A DNA stretch of 64,000 nt from Solirubrum sp044628455 (GTDB taxonomy: Bacteria > Bacteroidota > Bacteroidia > Cytophagales > Hymenobacteraceae). Under the pieces are notes generated by a model. It did not search any database and was not told the DNA's origin. It worked only from the letters and a program-made list of their open reading frames with translations. Within the stretch, counting starts at the first letter, position 1. The number at the start of each line of letters is the position of its first letter. The stretch covers positions 62,001 through 126,000 of the forward strand of contig NZ_JBIYZW010000001.1 in assembly GCF_044628455.1 (NCBI RefSeq). The letters are read 5' to 3'. Made by a program: the position numbers and the translations under genes. Positions 52,179 through 60,811 of the stretch are shown here, one piece after another.

Positions 52179-53003
52179 TTAGGGGAACTTGGGGTACTTC
52201 GAGAAGTCGGGCTGACGCTTTTCCATAAAGGCGTTCTTGCCTTCCTTGGCTTCCTCCGAGAGGTAGTACAGCAAGGTGGCGTTGCCGGCCAGCTCCTGAA
52301 TACCGGCCTGCCCGTCGAGCTCGGCGTTGAACGAGGACTTGAGCATGCGCAGCGCCAGCGGGCTTTTCTGCAGGATTTTGCGGCACCAGGCCAGGGTGGT
52401 TTCCTCCAGCTTTTCCAGGGGCACCACTTTGTTTACCAGGCCCATGTCGAGGGCTTCCTGGGCGTCGTACTGGTCGCAGAGGTACCAGATTTCGCGGGCC
52501 TTTTTCTGGCCCACCACCCGCGCCAGGTACGAGGCGCCGAAGCCGCCGTCGAACGAGCCCACGTTGGGGCCCGTCTGGCCGAAGCGGGCATTGTCGGCCG
52601 CAATGCTCAAGTCGCACACCACGTGCAGCACGTGCCCCCCGCCGATGGCCCAGCCGGCCACCATGGCAATGACGGGCTTGGGAATGGAGCGAATCTGCTT
52701 TTGCAGGTCAAGCACATTCAGGCGCGGAATGGTGTCCTGGCCCACGTAGCCGCCGTGGCCGCGCACGCTCTGGTCGCCGCCCGAGCAGAAGGCCTTGCCG
52801 CCCTCGCCGGTGAGGATGATGACGCCGATGTCGGTGCGGTTGCGGCAGATGTCCATGGCCTCAATCATTTCCTGCACCGTGAGCGGGGTGAAGGCATTGT
52901 GGACCTGCGGGCGGTTGATGGAGATTTTGGCAATGCCCTCGTGCTCGGAAAACAGGATTTCCTTGAATTCCTTGATGGGCGTCCAGGTTACTTGCTGGGA
53001 CAT
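52179..53003 (-). CDS. menB: 1,4-Dihydroxy-2-naphthoyl-CoA synthase (MenB)
   Basis: 274 residues, the usual MenB length. Crotonase-fold landmarks are GGDQSVRGHGGYVG (about 77-92), GWAIGGGHVLHVVCDLSIAA (oxyanion region) and GPNVGSFDGGFGASYLAR with the conserved Ser-Phe-Asp-Gly loop unique to MenB. The C-terminus (DFSKYPKFP) is also typical. It closes the ring of o-succinylbenzoyl-CoA to 1,4-dihydroxy-2-naphthoyl-CoA. It lies 123 bases downstream of menD on the same strand, with a hairpin repeat in the gap. Confidence 0.97.
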   Translation of the reverse strand: MSQQVTWTPIKEFKEILFSEHEGIAKISINRPQVHNAFTPLTVQEMIEAMDICRNRTDIGVIILTGEGGKAFCSGGDQSVRGHGGYVGQDTIPRLNVLDLQKQIRSIPKPVIAMVAGWAIGGGHVLHVVCDLSIAADNARFGQTGPNVGSFDGGFGASYLARVVGQKKAREIWYLCDQYDAQEALDMGLVNKVVPLEKLEETTLAWCRKILQKSPLALRMLKSSFNAELDGQAGIQELAGNATLLYYLSEEAKEGKNAFMEKRQPDFSKYPKFP

Positions 53004-53049
53004 AAAAGGGTCGTTGAGCTCAGCGCCTTCAGCGTTTTCCTCGGCGGCC

Positions 53050-53102
53050 TCTGCGGGCTAAGTCGTTGTTACGGATGTAGCCCGCAGAGGCCGCAGAGGT
53101 TA
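53050..53102. repeat. Hairpin repeat between menD and menB
   Basis: CCTCTGCGGGCTA (about 53050-53062) is answered by TAGCCCGCAGAGG (about 53077-53089); further CTGCG/CGCAG units flank it. It could form a hairpin in the menD-menB mRNA. Confidence 0.6.
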
Positions 53103-53125
53103 AGCGCAGAGGACGCCAAGGCAGT

Positions 53126-55021
53126 TCAAGAGGAAAAAGACGTGCGCACGGCGGCGCGGTACTGCTCGAAGAAGGCGGCGTTGGTAACCGAGTCGGTGGT
53201 AATTTCCAACAGGGTGGCGTTGCCCTTCTTCGCGGGTGCAAAGAAAGCGGGCAGCGCCTTATCCAGCTCGGCAAAGCTTTGCACGCGCTGGTAGCGTAAC
53301 CCAAAGTCGCGGGCGGTGTTTTCGGCCGTCAGCGTCTGGCGGGTTTCGAAGAACTCTTCCAGCTCGGGTTGCTGCCGGGGCCCGTCGATGAGGCGGAAGA
53401 TGCCCCCGGCGTGGTTGTTTACCAGAATCACCCGCAGGTTGGGCGTGGGATAGTTGTGCCAGAAGGCGTTGCGGTCGTAGAAGAACGCCACGTCGCCGGT
53501 GAGCAGCACCACCAGCCGCTCGGGTCGGGCCAGCGCCGCGCCCACCGCCGTGGAGTTGCAGCCGTCGATGCCGCTGGTGCCGCGGTTGGCAAACACCTCG
53601 ATGGCGCGGCCGGCGGGCAAGCCCAGGATGTTGGCGTAGCGCACGGCCATGCTGTTGGCCAGGTGCAGGGCGGCGCGGTCGGGCACCCGCTGCAGGGCGC
53701 GGTAAATGGCCGTGAACTCGTTGAATGGCTGCCCGGGCTCCTGCATGAACCCGGCAAGGAAGTCGGTGGCCCAGCCGTTGGCCCGCTGCCAGGGCGTGGC
53801 AAAGGCGTCGCGGGGGGCGGCCGCCTGGTCGCGCGCTGCGCCGGGCCCCTGCCAGGTCAGGCGCAATTGCCTGTTTTGCGGCTTTTCGTTATTCGTTGCT
53901 GCCTTTTCTTCGCTCAGCAGAGCCTGAAAAAACGCCGCCGGCTCCATGCGTATCACGCGGGTGAGCGACTTAAACGTGTCGGCCACCGGCCCGGCGGGCT
54001 GCACGTGCCAGTGCTGCCGGGGGGCGTACTCGCGCAGGTAGTTTTTCAGGGCCTTCGAGATGAGTGACTGGCCGAAGGTGATGAGCAGCTCGGGCCGCAG
54101 CGCCTCCTTTAGCCCGACTTCGGGCACGGCCATAAACACGTCCTGGCGGCCCAGCGGCGCGGTGCGAATGTCGTAGTCGGGCCCGGCGGGTAGGTGCACG
54201 TTGGCAATCAGGTCGCCCACCACCGGAATCTGGTAGGCCGAGGCCAGCTGCCGCAAGGCCAGCAGCAGCGGCTCGTCGGCCGGGTGCTGCCCGGCCACCA
54301 CCAGGGCCCGGGGCGTCTGGCGCAGCTCCTGCCGCAACGCGCTCAGCTCGGCGGCCGGCAGCTGCGGACTCAGGCTGGTGTGCTGCTGAATGCGGACTTG
54401 CTCGTAGCGGATTTCCTCGCCGGCGGCCGGGTAAAACGGTTCGCGCAGGGGCACGTTCACCTGCACCGGCCCGGCCGGAAACTCCTGGGCCAGGTTGATG
54501 GCCTCCGACACCATGCGCGTGGCGTGCCAGCGGGCGTCGGGGTGAGTCAGGTCGGCCGGAAACGCAAACGCGCCCTTGGCGTGCCCGCCGTAGAGGTCGG
54601 CCTGGCGGATGGTCTGCCCGTCGAGCTGGTCAATCCACTCGGGCGGGCGGTCGGCCGTGAAGAGCACCAGCGGCACGTGCTGAAAGTAGGCCTCGGCCAC
54701 GGCGGGGGCGTAGTTCAGGCCCGCCGTACCCGAGGTACACACCAGGGCCACCGCCCGTCGCTGCGTTTGGGCCAAACCCAGGGCCACGAAGGCCGCGGCG
54801 CGCTCATCGGGCACCACGCGGGTGCGCAGCCGGGGGTGACGGGCAAAGGCAATGGTGAGCGGCGCCGAGCGCGACCCGGGCGACAACACCACGTCGGTAA
54901 TGCCGTGCCGGGCGCAGATTTCGGCGATGTTGTGAACGGACTGTAGCGGAGACAAAGGCAGGCGGAATGAGGGCGCGGCAAAGGTAACGAGCCCGTCGCC
55001 TTGTGGGTTTGGGTGCCTCAA
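53126..55021 (-). CDS. menD: 2-Succinyl-5-enolpyruvyl-6-hydroxy-3-cyclohexene-1-carboxylate synthase (MenD)
   Basis: 631 residues, thiamine-diphosphate enzyme. The conserved glutamate sits in PDERAAAF, followed by CTSGTAGLNY and FTADRPPEWID; the PP domain shows GTSGIDGCNSTAVGAAL and TGDVAFFYDRNAFWHN with NNHAGGIF. MenD joins isochorismate and 2-oxoglutarate. The start is uncertain: ATG 55021 gives an extra 22 residues; a TTG at 54955 begins MSPLQSVHNIAEIC and fits the family better, and a -7-like TACCTTTG (54979-54986) lies between them. Confidence 0.95.
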   Translation of the reverse strand: MRHPNPQGDGLVTFAAPSFRLPLSPLQSVHNIAEICARHGITDVVLSPGSRSAPLTIAFARHPRLRTRVVPDERAAAFVALGLAQTQRRAVALVCTSGTAGLNYAPAVAEAYFQHVPLVLFTADRPPEWIDQLDGQTIRQADLYGGHAKGAFAFPADLTHPDARWHATRMVSEAINLAQEFPAGPVQVNVPLREPFYPAAGEEIRYEQVRIQQHTSLSPQLPAAELSALRQELRQTPRALVVAGQHPADEPLLLALRQLASAYQIPVVGDLIANVHLPAGPDYDIRTAPLGRQDVFMAVPEVGLKEALRPELLITFGQSLISKALKNYLREYAPRQHWHVQPAGPVADTFKSLTRVIRMEPAAFFQALLSEEKAATNNEKPQNRQLRLTWQGPGAARDQAAAPRDAFATPWQRANGWATDFLAGFMQEPGQPFNEFTAIYRALQRVPDRAALHLANSMAVRYANILGLPAGRAIEVFANRGTSGIDGCNSTAVGAALARPERLVVLLTGDVAFFYDRNAFWHNYPTPNLRVILVNNHAGGIFRLIDGPRQQPELEEFFETRQTLTAENTARDFGLRYQRVQSFAELDKALPAFFAPAKKGNATLLEITTDSVTNAAFFEQYRAAVRTSFSS

Positions 55022-55071
55022 TGATGCAGACTACGGCAACGCTGCTCGGGCGTGTCGTACACGTCTGAAGC

Positions 55072-55222
55072 CTGTCATTGCGAGCGAAGCGAAGCAATCT
55101 TTCCTCTAGTAGCAGAAACCGAACGAGCCTGACGAGCCGAAAATGTGCTCCGGCTGGTCAGGCTCTTGTGGTCGTGCCGCGAGAGGAAAGATTGCTTCGT
55201 CGTGCCTCCTCGCAATGACAGC
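55072..55222. repeat. Nested inverted-repeat element (outer and inner hairpin)
   Basis: Outer arms: 55072-55107 (CTGTCATTGCGAGCGAAGCG, continuing to CTTTCCTCT) and 55183-55222, its imperfect reverse complement. Inner arms: GAGCCTGACGAGCCG (55125-55139) and CGGCTGGTCAGGCTC (55151-55165). The CATTGCGAG...GAAGCAATC core is a sequence I know as a dispersed noncoding repeat in many bacterial genomes. It sits in the gap between menF and menD. A decayed partial copy follows near 55270-55290. Confidence 0.8.
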
Positions 55223-55299
55223 AGGTTTTCGGTTCGTCAAGCACCTCCGGCTTCAGCCTGCGAAAAGAACCGATTGTTTCGCTCGCCATGACCGGCTCG

Positions 55300-56499
55300 T
55301 TAGTCCAGTACCGAGCCCACGGTGCGCAGCTTCAGCTCGGTTTCTTCCCACTCGCGGGCCGGGTCCGAGTCGGCGGTGAGACCGGTGCCGGCGTAGAGGA
55401 TGGCTTCGGTGGGGCGCAGCTGCAGGCAGCGCAGGTTTACAAACAAACGCGAGGTGCCGGGCGCGGGCAGATTCACCGGGCCCATGAAGCCGCTGTAGTA
55501 GGTGCGGTCGTAGCCCTCGTGGCGCAGCAGAAAGTCCAGCGCCGCCTGCCGGGGCATGCCGCCCACGGCCGAGGTGGGGTGCAGCAGCCGCAGCATGTCG
55601 GTGCCGAAGGTGGGCGAGGCCACGCGCCGCAGGTCGATGCGGAAGTCGGTGCGCAGGTGCAGCAGGTTGCCGGCGGCCACGGTGCGCGGCCCGGTTTCCT
55701 CATAGTCGCGCAGGCGGAAATGCTTGAAGCAGCCCACGATGTAGCGGGCCACCAGGGCCTGCTCCTCAATGTCTTTCTGCCGCCAGATGGCCGTGTGCGC
55801 CGTCACGTCGTCGGTCAGCGGCTGGGTGCCGGCCAGGGCCATGGTGCGAAACTCGGTGCCGTCTACTTCCACCAGTACTTCGGGCGTGGCGCCCAGCCAG
55901 GTGCCGGCCTGCGGTGCGCTCAGCAGCGACACGAAGGCCCGGGGGTGCTGCTCGCACAGGGCCTGAAACGCCCCGAGCGCGTCGAAGCCGGCCGGCAAAG
56001 GCCGCCGCGCCGCCCGGCTCGACACCACCTTCTGCACCTGCCCGGCCCGGATGGCGGCCACGCCCGTGGCCACCAGCGCCTCGTAGGCGGCGCGGTCGGC
56101 GGTGGGGGGCAGGGGCTGCGGACTCACGTGCCAGCTCAGCTCGGTGGGCGCATCGGGTTCGGCCAGCACGCGCCGGGCGGCGGCGGCGGCTTCGGCCGGC
56201 AGGGCGGGGGAAAGCGTCAGCTGCCGGGCTTCGTCGAAGACCACGTCGGCGGGCAGCAGCATGGCCTCGGCGGTGTCGCCGTCCTGAAACGGGTAGAAGG
56301 CAAAGCCGGCCGGTGCGGCGGGCTCCAGGGCCGGCGGCAGCCCCGAGAGTAGCAGGGGCTGCAGGCTCAGCAGCAGCACCGGCGCCTCGGCGTGGGGCAG
56401 GCGCCACAACGCCACCGACCCGCCGTGGCGCAGCGCCAGGGCAATGAGGCGGCGCAGTGCCCCGAAGCCGTCAGCCGTCAGTTCCCCGGCGTGGCTCAT
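55300..56499 (-). CDS. menF: Isochorismate synthase (MenF-type)
   Basis: 399 residues, chorismate-binding fold. Landmarks: QVQKVVSSRAARRPL, TWLGATPEVLVEVDGTEFRT (with the substrate-binding segment), ALAGTQPLTDDV, LLHLRTDF, HPTSAVGGMPRQAALDFL and YYSGFMGPV. Isochorismate synthase converts chorismate to isochorismate for menaquinone (or siderophores). The adjacent menD and menB make the menaquinone role most likely. Its start overlaps the stop of the thioesterase gene by four bases (ATGA), so the two are translationally coupled. Confidence 0.93.
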   Translation of the reverse strand: MSHAGELTADGFGALRRLIALALRHGGSVALWRLPHAEAPVLLLSLQPLLLSGLPPALEPAAPAGFAFYPFQDGDTAEAMLLPADVVFDEARQLTLSPALPAEAAAAARRVLAEPDAPTELSWHVSPQPLPPTADRAAYEALVATGVAAIRAGQVQKVVSSRAARRPLPAGFDALGAFQALCEQHPRAFVSLLSAPQAGTWLGATPEVLVEVDGTEFRTMALAGTQPLTDDVTAHTAIWRQKDIEEQALVARYIVGCFKHFRLRDYEETGPRTVAAGNLLHLRTDFRIDLRRVASPTFGTDMLRLLHPTSAVGGMPRQAALDFLLRHEGYDRTYYSGFMGPVNLPAPGTSRLFVNLRCLQLRPTEAILYAGTGLTADSDPAREWEETELKLRTVGSVLD

Positions 56500-56945
56500 G
56501 CCTGGGCGGGTTTGGCGGCGGGCAAATCAATTACGGCCATGGTGATGCGGCTCACGCATACCAGCGCGTCGGTTTGCTCGTCGCGAATCTTGATTTCCCA
56601 CACCTGGGTGCTGCGGCCGATGTGCAGGGCTTCGGCGCGGCCCACCACGAACCCCGAACGCACGCCCTTCAGGTGGTTGGCGTTGATTTCGAGGCCCACG
56701 CAGGCCTGCTTGCGGCGGTCGACCTGCAGCGTGGCCGCGATACTGCCCAGGGTTTCGGCCAAAGCCACCGAGGCGCCGCCGTGCAGCAACCCCATGGGCT
56801 GGTGGGTGCGCCGGTCGACGGGCATGCGGCCCACCAGAAACCGCTCGCCCACTTCCAGGATTTCCATGCCCAGGTGCTCGCCCATGGTGTTACGAAACCA
56901 GGCGTTGAGGTCGGCGACGGAGGGCAGGGAGGCGGGCAGGGACAT
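56496..56945 (-). CDS. PaaI-type hotdog thioesterase, candidate DHNA-CoA thioesterase
   Basis: 149 residues, one hotdog domain. The PaaI/YdiI signature is clear: DRRTHQPMGLLHGGASVALAETLGS, with the catalytic Glu in ALAETLGS and HGG before it, then GLEINANHLKGVRSGFV. It is coupled to menF by a four-base overlap. The position in a menaquinone operon makes 1,4-dihydroxy-2-naphthoyl-CoA hydrolysis (MenI) the natural guess. The sequence alone cannot separate it from a general acyl-CoA thioesterase. Confidence 0.88.
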   Translation of the reverse strand: MSLPASLPSVADLNAWFRNTMGEHLGMEILEVGERFLVGRMPVDRRTHQPMGLLHGGASVALAETLGSIAATLQVDRRKQACVGLEINANHLKGVRSGFVVGRAEALHIGRSTQVWEIKIRDEQTDALVCVSRITMAVIDLPAAKPAQA

Positions 56946-57005
56946 GGGACGGGCGGGAACAGGGAGCGGAATCGGCCCGTAAAGGCTACTTTCGGGCTTG
57001 AAGCG

Positions 57006-57013
57006 GCAAAACT
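57006..57013 (-). promoter_or_regulatory. Putative promoter for the thioesterase-menF operon
   Basis: TAGTTTTG on the minus strand is a -7 match; a one-mismatch TTTG (CTTG) lies 18 bases upstream of it. It is 60 bases before the thioesterase start. Confidence 0.4.
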
Positions 57014-57027
57014 ACGCCGGAATTTGC

Positions 57028-57642
57028 GTGGTCAAGAAAATCTACCTCATACGCCACGGCCAGACGTACTTCAACGTGCGCGGCATCGTGCAGGGCAGCG
57101 GCGTCGACGCGCCCCTCAACGACGCGGGCCGTCAACAGGCGGCGCAGTTTCACGCGGCCTACCAGCACCTGCCCTTCGCGCGGGTCTACACCTCCACGCT
57201 CATGCGCACCCACCAGTCGGTGCAGCCGTTTCTGGCGGCCGGCCTGCCGCAGGAGCAGCACCGGGCGCTCGACGAAATCAGCTGGGGCCGGCGCGAGGGC
57301 ACGCGCATCACGCCCGAGGAAGACATCGAGTACCACGGCCTGCTGCGGGCCTGGCAGCGCGGCGAAACCCACCTGGGCCTGGCCGGCGGCGAAAGTCCCG
57401 AGCAGGTGGCCGCCCGGCAGCGCCCCTTCATCGACGAGGTGCTGCGCGGGCGCCCCGACGAGGAAACCATTCTGGTGTGCATGCACGGCCGGGCCATGCG
57501 GGTGCTGCTCTGCCAGCTGCTCAACTACCCGCTCAGCGCCATGGACCACTTCGAGCACCGCAACCTGTGTTTGTACCGCGTGCACTACACCGGCTCGATG
57601 TTCAGCGTGCAGAGCTACATGGATACGAGCCACCTAATGTAG
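57028..57642 (+). CDS. Histidine phosphatase family (phosphoglycerate mutase-like) protein
   Basis: 204 residues from a GTG at 57028 (VVKKIYLIRHGQTYFN); the TTG at 56998 would add ten residues without support. The catalytic RHG motif is in LIRHGQT; the second histidine is in MHGRAMR, and RVYTSTLMRTHQS and ALDEISWGRREGTR complete the site. It is a phosphatase of the GpmB/CobC group; the substrate is unknown. It is divergent from the thioesterase-menF operon and seven bases ahead of the next gene. Confidence 0.92.
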   Translation: MVKKIYLIRHGQTYFNVRGIVQGSGVDAPLNDAGRQQAAQFHAAYQHLPFARVYTSTLMRTHQSVQPFLAAGLPQEQHRALDEISWGRREGTRITPEEDIEYHGLLRAWQRGETHLGLAGGESPEQVAARQRPFIDEVLRGRPDEETILVCMHGRAMRVLLCQLLNYPLSAMDHFEHRNLCLYRVHYTGSMFSVQSYMDTSHLM

Positions 57643-57649
57643 CCTGGGT

Positions 57650-58168
57650 ATGAACCGCCGGGCCGTGCTGCTGCTTCTGACCCTTGGTCCCCTGTTCGGC
57701 AGCAGTTGCGATAGGGTGAGGACGGCGTCAAATCAGGACGTGCCACCAGAGCCGCGAAACCAGGTCGAACCGGTGGAGGAAGTCGATTCGGCCGCCGCAA
57801 CAATCATCGACTATTCCCCGCCTCACTGCTGGTCGATAAGCCCGCTGCATTCTTTGGCGCAACGTCCGGCTTTGGAGTTCAATCAACCTTACGGCGGGAA
57901 GGTGTTCGTGACCCTGTACCCCGACTCCGCCCGGCAACGGGTGGCAAGATGGCATCTGAGGAGCACGCGGCTAAGCTACAAGCGCAGCGGCGAGGCCTTT
58001 TCGCACGCTCACTTTCCCGACGAGAAAAAACCGCTTCCCCGGGAATTACAGCCGCTGTTGCCCCAGCTCGATAAGTATTTGAAGCGTTTGCAACTGCGGG
58101 TAGTGCGGCATCAGCACGCCGATTGCTTGGACCCGGTTTCCTTTACCATTCCAATTCGCGTGAGGTAG
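57650..58168 (+). CDS. Lipoprotein of unknown function
   Basis: 172 residues. The N-terminus MNRRAVLLLLTLGPLFGSSC is a lipoprotein signal with the lipobox cysteine at about residue 20. The mature part has a Glu-rich spacer, then a compact domain with several His and Trp (CWSISPLHSLAQRP, HLRSTRLSYKRSGEAFSHAH). I recognise no family. It begins seven bases after the phosphatase stop, so the two are co-transcribed. Confidence 0.75.
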   Translation: MNRRAVLLLLTLGPLFGSSCDRVRTASNQDVPPEPRNQVEPVEEVDSAAATIIDYSPPHCWSISPLHSLAQRPALEFNQPYGGKVFVTLYPDSARQRVARWHLRSTRLSYKRSGEAFSHAHFPDEKKPLPRELQPLLPQLDKYLKRLQLRVVRHQHADCLDPVSFTIPIRVR

Positions 58169-58244
58169 TACCTTCGAAGAACTTGGCCCTGCGCCGGGGT
58201 TAAACAGCCGGGCCGCCGCACCGGCATCGTTTGCGTAAATCGGG

Positions 58245-58276
58245 TTTGTGCCCCCAAGAATTCCGGTCTATTTTTG
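58245..58276 (+). promoter_or_regulatory. Bacteroidota-type promoter of the E2 gene
   Basis: TTTG at 58245-58248 and TATTTTTG at 58269-58276 match the -33 TTTG and -7 TAnnTTTG consensus with 20 bases between, an ideal spacing. The ATG follows 28 bases later. Confidence 0.8.
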
Positions 58277-58304
58277 ACCCCCTGAACCCAACTGACGACT
58301 TGCA

Positions 58305-60053
58305 ATGGCCGAAATCATAAAAATGCCCAAGATGAGCGACACGATGACCGAAGGCGTCATCGCCCAGTGGCTCAAGCAAGTGGGCGACAAGGTGAAATCC
58401 GGTGATGTGCTGGCGGAAGTGGAAACCGACAAGGCGACCATGGAGCTGGACAACTACGAAGAAGGCACCTTGCTGTATATCGGCCCGAAAAACGGAGAAT
58501 CAGTTCCCGTCGATGGCGTGCTGGCCATCGTGGGGAAAGAAGGCGAAGACATTTCGGCGCTGCTGAGCCAGGTGCAGGGCGGCGGTGCCGCTCCCGCGCA
58601 GCCCCAGGCCGAGCAACCCGCCCCGACCCCGGCCGCTGCCCCGGCTCCCGCCGCTGCGGCCCCGGCAGCACCCGCCGCCGCTGCTCCCGCTGCTGCTCCG
58701 GCAGCACCCGCCGGCAACGGTAAGAAGGCCACCGTCATCCGCATGCCCAAGATGAGCGACACGATGACCGAAGGCACCATTGCCGCCTGGCTCAAGAAGG
58801 TGGGCGACCAGGTGAAATCGGGCGACGTGCTGGCGGAAGTGGAGACCGACAAGGCGACCATGGAGCTGGACAACTACGAGGACGGTACCCTGCTCTACAT
58901 CGGCCCCAAGGAAGGCGAGGCCGTAGCCGTTGACGGCATCCTGGCCATCATCGGCGAAGAAGGCGCCGATATCAACGCCCTGCTGGGCGGCCAGTCGGGT
59001 GGCGCGGCCGCCCCGGCCCAGGCACCGGCCGCGGAGCAGCCGCAGGCCGAACAGCCCCAGCCCGCCGCGGCTGCGGCTCCGGCTGCCAACGCTCCTGCTG
59101 CTGCCGCAACTGGTGGCCGCATCTTCGCCTCGCCGCTGGCCAAGCGCATTGCCCAGGACAAAGGCATCGACCTGAACGCCGTGAAAGGCTCGGGCGAAAA
59201 CGGCCGCATCGTGTCGCGCGACCTGGAGAATGCCCAGCCCGGCACCGCCCCGCAGGCCCAGCCGGCCGCCGTACCGCAGGCCGCCCCCGCCGCTGCCCCC
59301 GCTTCTCCCGCACCGCAGGCTGCTGCCCCGGCTCCGCAGGCCCAGGCCGCCGCGGCCGCGCAGCCCGCCGACGGCACCTACACCGACACGCCGGTGTCGC
59401 AGATGCGCAAGGTTATTGCCCGCCGCCTCTCCGAGAGCCTGTTCACGGCCCCGCACTTCTACCTGACCATGGAGATTTTCATGGACAAGGCCATGGAAGC
59501 GCGCACCCGCCTGAACGAACTCTCGCCGGTGAAGCTTTCCTTCAACGACCTGGTCATCAAAGCCTCGGCCGCGGCACTGCGGCAGCACCCGGCCATCAAC
59601 TCGTCGTGGCTGGGCGACAAGATCCGCCAGAACAAGGTGGTCAACATTGGCGTGGCCGTGGCCGTGGACGAAGGCTTGCTGGTGCCGGTGGTGCGCAACG
59701 CCGACCAGAAAGGCCTCTCGCAGATTGCCAACGAGGTGAAAGAGCTGGCCGGCAAGGCCAAGAGCAAGAAGCTGCAGCCCGCCGAGTGGGAGGGCAGCAC
59801 CTTCACCATCTCCAACCTGGGCATGTTCGGCATCGAGGAATTCACGGCCATCATCAACCCGCCCGACGCCTGCATCCTGGCCGTGGGCGGCATCAAGCAG
59901 ACGCCCGTGGTGAAGGACGGCCAGATCGTCGTCGGCAACGTGATGAAAGTGACCCTCTCGTGCGACCACCGCGTGGTAGACGGCGCCACCGGCGCGGCCT
60001 TCCTGCAAACCCTCAAGGGCCTGCTCGAAGACCCCATGCGCATGCTTATTTGA
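58305..60053 (+). CDS. Pyruvate dehydrogenase E2, dihydrolipoyl acetyltransferase
   Basis: 582 residues. Two lipoyl domains carry the modified lysine in TDKATMELDN at Lys43 and Lys183; they are joined by long Ala/Pro linkers. A peripheral-subunit binding domain follows (about 271-310: SPLAKRIAQDKGIDLNAVKG). The C-terminal catalytic domain (about 355-582) ends with the active site SCDHRVVDGATGAAFL (His near 555, Asp near 559). It transfers the acetyl group from lipoate to CoA in the pyruvate dehydrogenase complex. No E1 or E3 gene is in the window. The two lipoyl domains share long identical DNA stretches. Confidence 0.96.
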   Translation: MAEIIKMPKMSDTMTEGVIAQWLKQVGDKVKSGDVLAEVETDKATMELDNYEEGTLLYIGPKNGESVPVDGVLAIVGKEGEDISALLSQVQGGGAAPAQPQAEQPAPTPAAAPAPAAAAPAAPAAAAPAAAPAAPAGNGKKATVIRMPKMSDTMTEGTIAAWLKKVGDQVKSGDVLAEVETDKATMELDNYEDGTLLYIGPKEGEAVAVDGILAIIGEEGADINALLGGQSGGAAAPAQAPAAEQPQAEQPQPAAAAAPAANAPAAAATGGRIFASPLAKRIAQDKGIDLNAVKGSGENGRIVSRDLENAQPGTAPQAQPAAVPQAAPAAAPASPAPQAAAPAPQAQAAAAAQPADGTYTDTPVSQMRKVIARRLSESLFTAPHFYLTMEIFMDKAMEARTRLNELSPVKLSFNDLVIKASAAALRQHPAINSSWLGDKIRQNKVVNIGVAVAVDEGLLVPVVRNADQKGLSQIANEVKELAGKAKSKKLQPAEWEGSTFTISNLGMFGIEEFTAIINPPDACILAVGGIKQTPVVKDGQIVVGNVMKVTLSCDHRVVDGATGAAFLQTLKGLLEDPMRMLI

Positions 60054-60066
60054 GTTGGCAGTTGTT

Positions 60067-60113
60067 AGTTGCCAGTTGTCGGTCGCAAGACCGGCAACTG
60101 GCAACTGCTTTTT
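60067..60113 (+). terminator. Intrinsic terminator of the E2 gene
   Basis: An 18-bp stem with one mismatch (60067-60084 with 60089-60106), loop GCAA, then a five-T run. Confidence 0.9.
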
Positions 60114-60158
60114 ACCCCATCGGGGCTAACAACTGCCAACCCGTAACGGACAACTGAT

Positions 60159-60701
60159 ATGAAAATTCGCTCGACTACCGTGCTGGGCGTGCGCCACAAC
60201 GGCCAGATTGCCGTGGGCGCCGACGGCCAGGCCACCATGGACAAGCACGTGGCCAAGAGCAACGTGCGCAAGATTCGCCAGCTGCACGGCGGCAAGGTCG
60301 TCACGGGCTTTGCCGGCTCCACGGCCGACGCCTTTACCCTGCTGGAGCGCTTCGAGGAAAAGCTCGGTGCCTTTGGCCAGAACCTGAAGCGCGCCGCCAT
60401 TGAGCTGGCCAAGGACTGGCGCAAAGACCAGCACCTGCGCAAGCTCGAAGCCATGATGGTGGTGGCCGACGCCGACGAGCTGCTCATTGTGGCCGGCTCG
60501 GGCGACGTGCTGGAGCCCGACTCCGACGTGGCCGCCATCGGCTCGGGCGCCATGTATGCCCAGGCCGCCGCGCTGGCCCTCAAAAAGCACGCGCCCCACC
60601 TCACGGCCCGGCAGATGGTGGAAGAAGGCCTGCACATCGCCGCCGACATCTGCATCTACACCAACCACAACCTCATCATCGAAGAACCGAAGCGCGGCTA
60701 G
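60159..60701 (+). CDS. hslV: ATP-dependent protease peptidase subunit HslV
   Basis: 180 residues. The threonine-peptidase N-terminus is MKIRSTTVLGVRHNG, so the catalytic threonine is preceded by a five-residue propeptide, unlike E. coli HslV in which it follows Met directly. Other landmarks: GADGQAT, TGFAGSTADAFTLLERFE, ELAKDWRKDQHLRKLEAMM, and AADICIYTNHNLIIEE at the C-terminus. It forms the peptidase chamber of the HslUV protease. hslU is not adjacent. The gene lies between the E2 terminator and the deoxyhypusine-synthase homologue. Confidence 0.96.
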   Translation: MKIRSTTVLGVRHNGQIAVGADGQATMDKHVAKSNVRKIRQLHGGKVVTGFAGSTADAFTLLERFEEKLGAFGQNLKRAAIELAKDWRKDQHLRKLEAMMVVADADELLIVAGSGDVLEPDSDVAAIGSGAMYAQAAALALKKHAPHLTARQMVEEGLHIAADICIYTNHNLIIEEPKRG

Positions 60702-60811
60702 CGCGTACGCGCTGAACATTGTCGCCGGCCAATGAACCAGCCCCGCGGGCTGTGCGTTAGGGGCCGGTGCTTCGGTTAGAGAGTAGAGGCACCCCGTACA
60801 ACCCCCAAGCA

